From contig CM041083.1 in NCBI GenBank assembly GCA_023079485.1, positions 150,802,552 to 150,866,551 on the forward strand: a stretch of DNA of 64,000 nucleotides, written 5' to 3'. How positions within the stretch are numbered: the first letter of the stretch is position 1; each line of letters opens with the position of its first letter. The notes under the pieces are model-generated. The model worked only from the letters and a program-made list of their open reading frames with translations. It ran no database searches and had not been told where the DNA came from. The stretch comes from Archilochus colubris (Eukaryota; Chordata; Aves; Apodiformes; Trochilidae). A program made the position numbers and the translations under genes. Below, piece after piece: positions 40,301-52,700 of this stretch.

Positions 40301-40413
40301 TCATATTCAGCAGAATTCACATATACCAGGCATGACTTTAACTGTAAAAGCTGTAACAGGTGTAACAATCCTTGCCCCAAAATGTCTTCCACAGCACAGT
40401 GAAAACTGTTATA
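37306..40413. other. Intronic DNA, AT-rich
   Basis: No recognised repeat or exon. The segment about 39310-39470 is dense in AATTA/TTAAT-type motifs and has few simple repeats, so it is a candidate for conserved non-coding sequence. Confidence 0.55.
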
Positions 40414-40419
40414 GAAGTT

Positions 40420-40719
40420 TGTAGAGAAACAAGATAAACCAGGTGCCTCGAGTTGCCAAAGAGTGGGTGTGAGTCCACCTGTGCCTGGTTAGGGCAGGCC
40501 CCCTATTACCAGGGGGCCAATAAAGGTGGGACACACACCCACAGAGGGAGTTCACTCTGGTGTGAGGCATGGAGAGGCCAGCAGCTCGTCGAGCCTCTGG
40601 AGCAAGAAAGGCTCTTCCCGCTACACTTCTACCCTGGAAGCGCTGTGTGGTGGCTGGAGTCCTGGAAGAGACCAGCAGCTCGTCGAGCTTCAGGAGCAAG
40701 AATGGCTCCTCCCGCTACA
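40420..40719 (+). mobile_element. Short solo LTR (300 bp), ERVK-like, with a 6-bp target duplication
   Basis: The block starts TGTAGAGAAAC and ends CCCGCTACA, so the ends are the inverted pair TGTAG...CTACA. It is flanked by GAAGTT (40414-40419) and GAAGCT (40720-40725), a 6-bp duplication with one mismatch, the length typical of betaretrovirus-like (ERVK) integration. AATAAA at 40519-40524 would be the polyadenylation signal on the plus strand. The block is much richer in G, C and CpG than its surroundings. Internally a 48-bp unit occurs twice, at 40578-40625 and 40672-40719 (44 of 48 identical), and both copies end GCTACA. No retroviral genes remain. The LTR nature is inferred from the termini and duplication; I cannot name the family. 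The plus-strand frames of 79-116 codons across it are not genes. Confidence 0.72.
40578..40719. repeat. 48-bp direct repeat inside the short LTR
   Basis: The two units, each starting CCAGCAGCTCGTCGAGC and ending CCGCTACA, are spaced 94 bp apart start to start and differ at four positions. The first unit ends exactly like the LTR terminus. Confidence 0.88.
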
Positions 40720-40725
40720 GAAGCT

Positions 40726-43700
40726 ATCCAAGCTTTTACTGAAAAACAATTTCCTTTTATTTTAAGCCTTGCATATTCCTTGGAAACAAGAACTGCAATT
40801 TGAACTTAGACATAAATCAAAAAATGTGCTAGAAAAAAAACAACATACAAAGATACAAAGAAAACAAACTGAATATGAAGAAAAATGTTACAATTATATT
40901 TGTAAGGTTTTGGGTCTACTTTTGATGTTTATCCTTTTTATTTATTTATTTATTGGTGCAGGGAACCTTCTCGTCTTCTGCAAATCGGGGATCAGCACCT
41001 GCAATAAATTTTCATTTTGCCTGGATTGAATTTGCTGTCTGAGACTTTGTGCTTCTGCAAATACAAAAGACTCCCTGCTCCTTACATCTCTTTACAGATT
41101 TACTAAAAAAAAATGAATTGCTTTAGAAAAAATTTTTGGATAATATTTTAGAGCTTTAAAACCGTATGAATGCAAACATAAAGCAGCTCCCTGTCTAAAC
41201 GGATAGACTGGGATTTATGGAGAAACACCATTTTCACTTCAGGCTTTGTTAAGAAATGAAAAGCCGTAAGGAATCTTTGCTATTCTGGAAATACAAAACG
41301 TGCTCTTTCAATCCTGTCTAAAGATTTCATATTATGTAATTTCTTCTCTGGTGATACTTCATTAAGTTGCACAGAAAACTCATTATCCTCCCTCTCTGAA
41401 AAAGTCAATGCAATAACTGGATCTTTTTATTAAAAGAATCAGTTTCGGATTCCTTGATTTCCTGAAGGTTTGAACCACCCTCGCTTTGAAGCACAGTGTT
41501 CCCTCACCTTCTTCTCTCTCTGAAGTCCATGGAAGAACCCTGTCCTCCATGGTACAGTTGACCTTGTTCCTGGTGCCAGACCTGATCAGGTTGCTTTCAG
41601 CAAGATACTGGATTATTTTCTGCCTTTAACTAAGGAATGGGATTGCCAGCTCTTTACCTAAAAGGTGAGTTAGTTTTTAGAGACAGCATCATCCCCTGAA
41701 GCTCAGCATTAAGACTGCAAACACAGCAGCAACAGGGCAGAAAGAAAGGGAGATTGATGAGCTTGGTATAAAGTCTTAAGTTCCTGCATCACTGTGTTCG
41801 GAAACACAGAAGAACAAAACCTGCTGACATAATTCTGCACATCATCATATTCATAGCAAGGAACTCAGGTGTGAGAAGTCCAAGGCAGTTTAGTATTTGG
41901 TGTGTTTAGGCTTTCTCCATGAGTTTTGTTCACAGCATTTTTACATTGTAATATAGTTTTCTACTCTTTCAGCCCCTCTGGAAGTATAAATACCAGTATA
42001 AATTCATGGGGGAACAGCAACTATTAAGAGACTCAAGAACTTGGTGATACCCAGTTATTGGTAGCCATGACCACTCCAGGGTACACTTCTCTGCTGCCAT
42101 CCAACACCCACAGTGTCACACACAAGCCAATGTTATACTAACAACAAAACTCCAGTCTGTTTTATTTTGTGGAGCTTCCCAAAACTCATTATTCATTTCA
42201 TTTGCAAAATTTAAACTTGCAAAACTAAGCAAATTCAAGCTCAGATGGCCAGGATCTATGGAACTCTTTTAGTGACACAGAGTTACAATGGCCTATGAAC
42301 ATGTTTTTTAAAGGTTATGTTTCATCCAGCATAATTTAATTTTTTAATACAACCTTTTAATTAGTAGTGCTATATTCTTGTTAACCATTTGCTTCACTTT
42401 CCTGTATTCAAGGACACTCAGACACAAGAGGAGGCAGCAGGTCACCAAGAAACTGGTATGAAATACACAACATTCTTCTAGTTGTGGTTTTAGAAAAGTC
42501 ACTGCTATACAGCTCTGCATTATTTTTGTCTTAATCTTCTTGCATATGGATTAGTGCCTGGTTTTGTATGACCAAAGAAAAGATTTGTCCTTGTTACTTA
42601 GCTGCACAATGCTTCTATAAAATGCAATTTTAGAGTTTTAATAAATACATAATAGTGAGTAGTAAAGCTTAATCTACTCTACAGTATCATTTAACATCAT
42701 TACAAAAACCAGAGATCTGTTGGGGGAGTCTGAACTGACAAGATGGCATTACATGTGCTTTGTCCATTTTCTTATTGCCAGACATCCAAACATAAAAGGA
42801 CCATTTTCCAACACTCTCACTACTTAGCTGACATTAGCTTCTTATATTAGCCCAGAGTGGGCAACTAAACAAAGCAAAACCAAATAAGATTGACGTAATC
42901 TTGATAAGCTACAGCCAGCCATTTCATCTTCAGAGCAGTCAGGGTATCCAATAGCACCAAGCAGAATCAAGGAAGAACAAAACAGATTTATTGCCACAAA
43001 TGAGTAACCATAAGTATTCCAAAAGTTGCATCATATCCCATTTTCTTTCTGGTTTTGACTTTTTTTATATGGTAGAAAAGATACAGACAAGGAGGTCTAC
43101 TTATGCACTGGGTGAGCTAAGAGTTAAAGAAAACATTCCATGATGCATCCTGACAAACTAACTATATTTTTTTTCCTGGAAGCTAATGAGACATAGCTAA
43201 TATCTGCTTGTCCTTCATCCCATAATACACTTATTATAAAACCACTAACCAAATTACAGTCACATCTTATTAGACAACAGATGGTCTTATCTAAATTGGT
43301 TGGTTAATTCAGGTTCATGGTTCCCTATTAATAAAGTCACAAGACTGAATCAAGCCTTTCTAGAACTCTTCAAGAAGCCAGCCATGTCTTGCAGTTACTG
43401 GTTGCTACTCCACAGGAACCAACAAACTTATGGAAAGGCCACTGATATAAAATATGTTAGTGCAGTTCCTTATGAATCTTTATTATTGTCTCCTGTAAGT
43501 GCATTTCTTCTACCACTGATGGGTATGGGAGTATATTTCCCCCCCTTTGTGAAAAGTAAATTAGAGATATTTGTAATAGAAAAATCTATGAAACTGACAT
43601 GGCATTCAACTTTAATTTTATAGAAAAGATTTATTTTTCTAAATGATATTTCATGTCAAAAAAACTTTTCTAAAACATACACAAATTCTGCTATAAACTT

Positions 43701-46700
43701 TCAGCTAGTAAAGTATTTTAAGAAGATGAACAGCAGAAACCTGACTAGAGAAACTTTCTGATTATCACATATGGAAACATAAATTTTATCTTTGCTGCAT
43801 GCTTTTACTTTTCATCTAAGCATTTATGTGGAATTGAGTACTATAAGTTCTGCCTCACAAACTCTAAATTAAAATTTATATTGTTATCTCCATTATCCTA
43901 ATTCTGCAGATGCAAAGCTGAACTTCTCACTGAAGACAATACAGTGTAAGGCTGTCCTTTTTTTAGGTATCATTATTGGAGGGCTTAATTTCCAGTGACT
44001 GAAAACATCTCCTTCCTTTTTTCATGTGACCTGAAGATCAAGTTCACTGAAATAAATGTACCAGTTTCTTTACAGAGCTCATGTATCTCAGAGGTGCCTT
44101 ACAAGAGCTGGAGCTCTCCTGCAAGCTCACACGTAATTACAGTCCCTGGAAGAGAGTTAATGAGATGTTTCCCTCCAAAGAAAATGCAGAGACTCTATAA
44201 GCAAGCTAACCCATGATGACATCAGATTTTAAAAAGCTGCAAGCCCATGACAGAAAACCTTGGGTAAAATTTATCAGACATTAAAATGACCCAAATGCAC
44301 ATCTGGCTCACTCTACTCAGCTGCCAGTGTCTGATTTGCTCTAGGTTTATCACGTGAATTCAATGGCCAAGTTCAAACAAAAAGATGAGCAATAAATCAC
44401 AATGGACTTTTCACACCTGAACTGAAAAGTGAGGCTATTTCTTAATACAATTCAATACTTTATTTCTGCTTAGGATGATCACTGAGGCTGAACCAGTTGT
44501 AGTCAGAGCACTGACTGAGCTGTCCCCAGCACAGAGTCATCAGACAGTCTGCTTTAGTGGAAATGAACCACTGTTCTGAGTAAGTCCTTTTTCCAGATTG
44601 GCAAGACATATATACCAAAAGCTTTGGGCTGAGAACCAACAGAACTTAATGACAAGAGTAGTGATGCAACAGAAGTCTTCATTAGGTCTGGGAACTCAGA
44701 CACATATGGCTGAAATCACATCTTTGACATCCAATAATAGTTCTTGATACAGAGATAATAACCTGAAAGTAATTGCAGAAGTAATTGAGAAATCTAAGAG
44801 AAGAGTTGAACAAACAACTAATAGCTGACCCACCAAGCCCTTTTAGGGGTTAGAAGTATTAGACTCCTGTGTCAACATCTTCCAAGCCATTAAACAAACA
44901 GCTATTCAGACCAGCCCTCACATCTCATAAGCATCTCATGTAGAACAGAAACAGTTGTAACAACAGAGGAAAGAGGTTTTGAAAGAAAACTATAACACTG
45001 CTCTTAGTAGTTGCATGCTACAGATGTCATGTGAAGTCCTGATACTCAAGAGGTGATAAAAAACATCAGATATGATAAAGGCCACCAGAAAAAACAAACA
45101 GCTTCTAGGAATGAAATCCTGACCTGTATGAATTTGGTAGGAAGACATCACCAGACTGTCACCTCTGTTTGGAAATTTGCCTAAGCTTCTAAAAAAGAGC
45201 TCTGAAGGGAAATATCAAAGCAGAAGTGCTTCCTTAGTCAAAGGGAAATAGATCCTCAGTACTGGACAAAGCAGTCCTCTTGTTTCTTAAATTCATGAAG
45301 ATGCCTTATGTTATGAACCTTCTAACCACCTACCAACTCTTTTTTTAGATTTGAGAAGTGAAGAAGTCACAGAAAGGAAACAAAGAGAATTTTTGAATAT
45401 ACATGATACAATATTTAATTTACATTAGACAATACATATGATACCTCATAAAGAAGATTAAAAAGTACATCTCTGTTGAAGTGAAATGCACTTAGATTCC
45501 AAAGAAGAGAAAAAGAATTTACAAATTTTGTGTTTTTTCTGGAGAGTGCTACTCTATACAGCTCACCTCATTTTATAGGCCATTTTCTTTGAATTCCAGT
45601 TTCCCTCTAGTGTTATTCCATTTAAATATTATTTTCTTTATACTTTATGCCAAGTTTTATGCTTTTTTGGTTATCCTTTTTAAATGATTAGGACAAGGTG
45701 GGAGTTAAAAGGAACAGATGATAAATTGCAACTATCCATAAAATTACAACTCCTCAATTAGATGAAAAATTCAGCAACATATGTGGGTCAAGGCTTAAAA
45801 AAAGACCCCAACCAAATGAATGACCCAACTAAGAACCTGTGACAAACTTGAATCTTTAGGTAATTTCAAAACAATCAGACCTTAACATCAGGCTTCTATA
45901 ATAAAACAAATGAACTAACAGACAAGCAAACTAGAGGAAAAAAAATTTCCAATAAATTAAATTTTCCATCAAAAAAAGAAATCTAATGCTTTATATAATT
46001 TAAAAATAGAACTATTGCTGAAAGATGAAGTAAATCACAACAACATACAGAAACTTCTTTAGACACCCAAGAAAACATTCAATAGAACTATCACATAGAG
46101 GAAGGCCACTTCAGTCGACATCCTTATCTGTGGCTTTATCCTGTAAGCATACACCTGGTGCAACAGGCAAATGTAACCTTAACAGAGTCAACTGTCTTCA
46201 AAGCTTTTATCCTTTTAGAGTGCAATGAACTGTAATATAAGAGAGGCTACTATATTGTACAGAGGCAAAGTGTTTTCAAGAGTGATATAACCATTTGTGA
46301 TAAAACAGATTTTTTAAAAATTCCTTGAAAAAGGAGAGAAATAAAACAGCAGAAGGAATGATCGCGTGTGACCAAGGGTGATCAATCACAATATCATGGG
46401 AATGCAACAAGAAGTAAAAAAACCAGCTTGCAGAGAAGTGAAACTTACACAGTTGAAGAGGTGAGGAGTTTGGCTGCAGTGAGTGCAGCTTAAAAAGCTT
46501 ACACAGCTACCTGTTTTTTTGTCTAGTTCTTTCATCTATCTTTCTCCAAATTAAAGAACCCCAACCCCTCTTGCCCATCTCTGTTCCTGAAGCCATGAGG
46601 ATTTCCTGTGAAAAGCACTCTTCAAGTCCAGAAGCAGAACTGAAAATTCATGTTTTTTACAGCTCTCTTCTTGCTGTTTTCAGAATTTCATACATACATA

Positions 46701-49700
46701 AGGAGCTTTTGGGATTAAGGATGGGGAATTTAGTGTTCATTATATTTTAAGGTAGCAGTCAGCCCCAGAAGGCCCATTAAGTACCAGGAAATAAGTAAAC
46801 ATATAGAACTTGCTGTGAACTACAAGCTTTTTTAGAATTATATTCAGACAGCTCAGACAACTGGAAATAAATGTTTTTGTGAGCATAAAGAAATTAAAAG
46901 AGAAAACTGTTGCAAATAGCAGTCTTCACGTTTTGAATCCAGCCTCTGGTGCCACAGTATCTCCCACCAAGAATCTCTTATCTTTGTTTGCCTTGTCTCT
47001 TCCTTTTTTTTTTACATATTTCTTCATTCCCTCTGCAGCATTCCCTTATTTTTGCCAGTGTCTTATGCAAATAGACCACCTCATCAACTTTTAAAACTTC
47101 AAATATTTCAATTTTTAACAGGTAACTCTCTTAATGTAGTTTTCATAAACTGAAATATTATTTTGTAATTCACTACTGGAAGGATCTACAATAACTCACT
47201 CAATGCACTCTGATGTTATTAATAGTCTGAGAACAAAATCAAGATCATTGATCCATGACAACATTTTTTGCCTCTCAAAGTTTTTGTCATTTTTGTGTCT
47301 TTACAAGGCTAGTGGCTGAAAGACAATTAATCTTCACAGGTATGTTTGTCACTTTATACATGTCATGAAGTATCAAAATAATATTGAAAAATAAAATGAA
47401 AAAATGTCTCCCAGCATTTCTTATTCTGCTCTTCTACCTTGAAATTCTATGACATTATGGTCCTTCCTCTAAAATAGATTTTAGAATAAAAGATGAAGTA
47501 ATTCAGTGAAATGAGGATTGTGAAAATAATTAAAAATGAGGTAACAAGGTGAAAATAATGTGAGATAAACTCTCTTTTTACACTTTCTAAGAGCTCAAAA
47601 AGACTAGTACTTCTTAGTCTATAACAAAATTCTCCAAACACGGACTTTTTAAAAGACTAATCATGTGATCAGTTTTTTTCCTCATTCTTATATGATTTAT
47701 ATTAAACAGACAAAATTTTCCCTCAAGCAGCCCTGAGGTGTTTGGTCAGGAGAAGAAATTCAAGACCATTTCTCCAATCTGAGGGCAGATTGACAATGGC
47801 TTTATTATGATCCCAGTCCTGCAGATTATTCTCTCCATCCAGAAACCACTGAGGGATCCTGGCTTCTCTTCGTATTGCCTGGTGGCTGTTTCGTAGCCCA
47901 GGTGAAACAATGAGACAAGGTAGAGGGTCCAACCATCACACCACCACCATCACGTTTTGCATGAAGTGGTGATCTTGCTGGCAAACTAAATTGAGAAGCT
48001 ATGCTGTGCAAGCTAAATCAGTCTGTTACCCCAGCCAATCCCCAGAAAAAAGGATGCAAAATTTCACTGCTGCCTTCATTCTTTGACTAAAGAAAGCATT
48101 TTTAACTCTCTGTGATATTAATACGGTACTATTTTCAAGCACATGGTTCTCTAAATATTTATAAAAGTTTTGTTAAATTTATATTGGTTCTCTGGGGCTA
48201 TAAATGGAAACAAGCAGAAGGTACATTCCATTCCCAGGAAAGTGTTATGCTGCACAGCAAAGGAAATATAACTGGCACTAATTCTGAAGGGTTTTGCCTT
48301 TCTGTCCAGAAGACAGACTGATGAGCTCTCTTTCACAGTGGGAATGTAAGTCTGAATTGCACTGCTTGAAATTACGCTTGCCTAAGCTTCTCAGAGAAAC
48401 CACCTGAAAATGACTTACAACTCAATTTGTTGTGAAAAAAAATAATGAAGAATTCTGGGGTGGTGAAATGAATATTTCCTGCTTTGAAGTTTCTGGGTAG
48501 TTTTTTTTTTTTTTTTTTATAATAACAGCAGGACAGAACAAAACAAAACAAAACAAAAAAAACAAAACAAAACAAAGTAAAATAAAATAAAATAAAATAA
48601 AATAAAATAAATAAACTACAGAATAACCTCTATAAAGTATAAATGCATTGATAGGTGGTCTTTTTTAATATTTCCATAGAATAACTTACTGAGCATATAT
48701 TTAGGGTGTTTACTGAAAATAAATATTTATGTGAAAAGTACTAAATCTAAAGACAAGAAAATCTTTGGCCTTCTAGTGCTTATTCTTGAGGATCTTTTAA
48801 TAACTGATTATTTTATTTACTTCTAACAAAATGTCCTTGTAGTATTATTTCAGAGCTGAAAGTTAAGGAAGTTTCCAGAATGATGACTACAGGCAAATCC
48901 CTCCTTGCCTGCTACAGTGGAAGAGGTGAAGCAAATTCAACTGCTGTAACAGGTAGACTTGGACATTTTGGGATATTTTTTGCTGTCATGGTAAGGGCAA
49001 TTTTGTTAGTTTTGTCTGAAGACAGTAACACCTTCCTGAATTTCAGTCAGCAGGAAAAAGAGACACAGCGAATCTCCAAAAGGCTTTGTGTATTTCCAAG
49101 ACAAGTGTATCAGTGATGATAATGAAGCTCTTTCCACTTTTAAGATTTGTGTTCTTAGCTTATTAAGAAAGAGCAGAGTGAATTCAAATTGTCGGTTTTA
49201 GGTCATTCATTAATTTGTCCACTTTCACCAAGTCTAGTGAGGATGATGAAAAGGTGGCATGACCCATCCTCTGTGGTGTTCATGCCAGGTTTGGCTCTGG
49301 CTTGTTGAGAAAGATCTGTCTGGTGGTCATGAGTGGCTGGCTGAGCTGCAGCCACCAGCATGTGCATAGGGAAACACGTGGTGTCTTGATGGCCTGTCAT
49401 GTAGAATAGCTGGATTATAATAATCTCCATCTTTTCAACATAAAGCAAGTTAGTGTTTTCATGGAATTTTTTTGTTTCTTACTAACTCAGCCATATTGTA
49501 TTGGAATAAGACACTTGGCATATAATTAAGTAACTTGTACTATCCATCAAAGTTTTTGTCTTGTTTACTCCAACTGACACATCTTGAAAAGTTTAAACAG
49601 GAAAAAAATAAAAAAAATAATGAGCTGGTGTCCCCCTTCACAATCAGATATATATATTTGGAGTGCAAAATGGTACTTCTCTTCAGCGCAGACAAAAATG

Positions 49701-52700
49701 GCAAAATCAAACTGAATTGGAGAAGGCAAAGTCTTCTTCACAAAAAAGCCTTGTTACCAAAGTTAGCTTAAGTAGCAAACCCTTAAGACTGAAGGGAAAA
49801 AAAGGAAGCTTTATTTTCATCAGGTTGCAGCCTGCTTTGCACCAGGTTGGGCTTTCTTTTTGTGACACCAAAGTCAAGACCTGTTCCTGCAATGCTTTTG
49901 CAGGCTGGTGTATCATCAGTGCCCCATATGAATACAAACATCATCTTGTGCTCTAAAGCTGCCATCTCCTGAAAGGAAATCATTCACTGCTTCTTTAAAG
50001 ATCATCAGGAACTGTTCAAATCAAGTCAGACCTAAAATGATGTGTATGTTGCATTAGTCTAAACCGGCGTGTGTTGTGCCACCTGAAAATCCTGTTTGTA
50101 ATCACAACGCCAAGGAAACCTGCACATTGACAAAGCAAATGAAACTGGAAAAAATTAATAGCAAAGCAGCATGCATAGCAGCATTGCCTGCTTTTCACAC
50201 TGATCTTAGTAGAAGTGCTAATTAAACCAATGCAAAATAATGTTTAGATGTTAATCTGAACTAGTGGCAGAACAACTAAAAAGTAAAATTTTGCTATTAA
50301 GGCTGGTGTTACCAACGTTTTGTTCTTCTCTTCCAAGTGTCAGAAGCTTCTTGACAGTAATTCAGTGTGGGGAACATTGCACACTGGTTTTAAGAAAATA
50401 ATTTTCTCATCCTATTTTTGCTATTTTAACCAGACAAGCAGTGAAATTAACTTCTACACTGCTTCTGAAAGGCTTGTTTGTATATTTAGTTACAGGAGCC
50501 TTGATGCTGTAGAACATCAACTTTTGTCATGCTTTCTGACCTTAAGAATGACTTTTTAAAGATTTTGCTTCCTTAAAAAACTCAGGCTTGTCCTTCCAAA
50601 ATGCAAGCAGACTATTGAAAATTTTAAGCAATATTACACTCCAGCCACTTACAGAAAAATTTCTATAAATGGGAACACCTGGAAAGGAAGGAAAAAAAAA
50701 AAAAGAGAAAAAGAGAGAGATGATAATTTCTGTTACGTACTTCTACACTTAACAACTATTTCTATGGTTATTTTGATTTATTTTGACTCTGACAAATCTA
50801 ACTTGCTTTTCAGATCATTCCAAATCAGAATGCAATCAGATCAAAGTTCTATCAATTAAACAAAATTAGTTATCTGCTTACACAACTTCAAGTCTGCCAT
50901 GGACAGGAGTTATAGAAATTAATTTCTATACTTAATGATGTTTAAATGACAATGAAGAAAAAGCTGAATAAGCTTCAATCAGGAGCAGTAATCCTAGGAG
51001 GGCCACCTGACAATTATATTTAACGTGCTAATGTTTTTATAGCTCATGAAATTTTCTATTCTGCCCATAAAGGTCTTGTTAACAGTAATTAAATGTTAAG
51101 ACATTCAGCCCTGTAACAAGAAGAGATATAGTGAAATTATTATCATTAGAATCAGTGCAAGACTTTTTTTTTAATTAGTGTTTGAATAGCAAAAGATTGA
51201 ATTCTCGCTACCCAGGGACAACAAGGCTGATCACATCTCTCCTAAACTACAGCCAATCATACTTTCTTCATTAAAATTTCAAACATTTGTGTAAAACTTT
51301 TTTGGTTTTACAAAACCAGAACTGGTTTTGATGCTCAGTGATGATACTAAAGGTGTGGATACTAAATCTCACCCCTTCCTACCCTTAGCATGGGTACACA
51401 AGAGCACTGACCTTTATTGCCCAAGTAAAGGTTACTGCCCAAGTGACCTCTACACCCAAGAGCAGTGACTTTTACTGCTAGCTTTGGAGATTTTTGCTTC
51501 AGTTCCTCATGTTGGCCATCCCAAAGTCACCTGACTGGGAGATCAGCTGGGATTAGGTGAGCAATAGGTCTCAAGTGCTGAGGAAAGACTGCGTGAGTAG
51601 CCAGAAAGATGTCCCACTGGGGAGTGTGCACTGCTGCTGCTATGGGCTTGTCAGCATGGGATACAGGATGTGACTGTCCTCAGTTTTACAGCCCTGGATC
51701 TTCCTTTCAAACAGTAATAATTTATGGTTTTAGTCCTCCAGGCCTTCATCACAATGACAGGCATCACATTCATACAAATGGTTCTCTAGTACCATAAAGG
51801 ATATTTTGATAACCTATTTAAAATCTTTTCTCTTTTGCACTAGTAAAGTAGAATCTTTACCAAAAGCAAGCACTAGACTTTCACAGCATGGCTTCCAATA
51901 AAGAATAATTGGATTCAGTCTATAAAACTAATTAAGATTACCAGAGCCTCTGTAAGACCCTCATGCTGCTTTTAAAACTTGCTCACAGGATTTCACAAAA
52001 CATCCATTAGCAATGAAATGTATTTGCATAGATATATGTATATCAGCTAATTTAAACATATAAAGAAAAATGAGGTCCACTTATTACTTAAACTAGGTAG
52101 AAACTTCAGAGCAAATTCATTCAGATCAATATTTAATGAGGTCCTAAATCAAAACTGATGTCATGGGAATGTAACCAGAAATAATCACCCATATAGCACG
52201 TTAGCATTTGTTACTACTTAACATCTTGGCCCCAATTCCATACTGTCTACCACTGTACAGAAATGCTTGCCAAATATTTGAAGCAAAACTCCAAGAACTG
52301 AAGACAACAAAGTGCTAAATAAACACTGTGCATCTTTAAGTTTGCGGTGTATCAGCTCAAATTATGATAGGGGCAGGCAATCCACCAGACAATGGATAAC
52401 TATGCACAGTTTCAAATGTAAAAACAAAACGATATAACATGGGAAAATTGCTAAATATTAACTATATCCTATTTTTTTTTTTGGTATATAGTTTACTGTT
52501 ACGATGCTGGGGCATCATGACATGGAATTTCTATCTATCCTGTGTGTATGGATAAATGGAAGATTTTGTCCACTGTTAAAACTGGGTCTGTTGCTTGCTT
52601 CTCCAAGCAACTCCAGCTTCCAACATGGTAACAGAAAGATTAAACTTAGGAACAGAGAAAAATGAACATACACTGGTAAAGTCTTGGTGAATCAGTAGGT

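Noticed and set aside
40453..40803. 116-codon plus-strand frame
   Set aside because: It covers the 48-bp repeats of the short LTR and runs past its end into unrelated DNA.
49203..49448. 81-codon minus-strand frame as a possible exon
   Set aside because: No family resemblance, no acceptor or donor at plausible positions and no supporting context.
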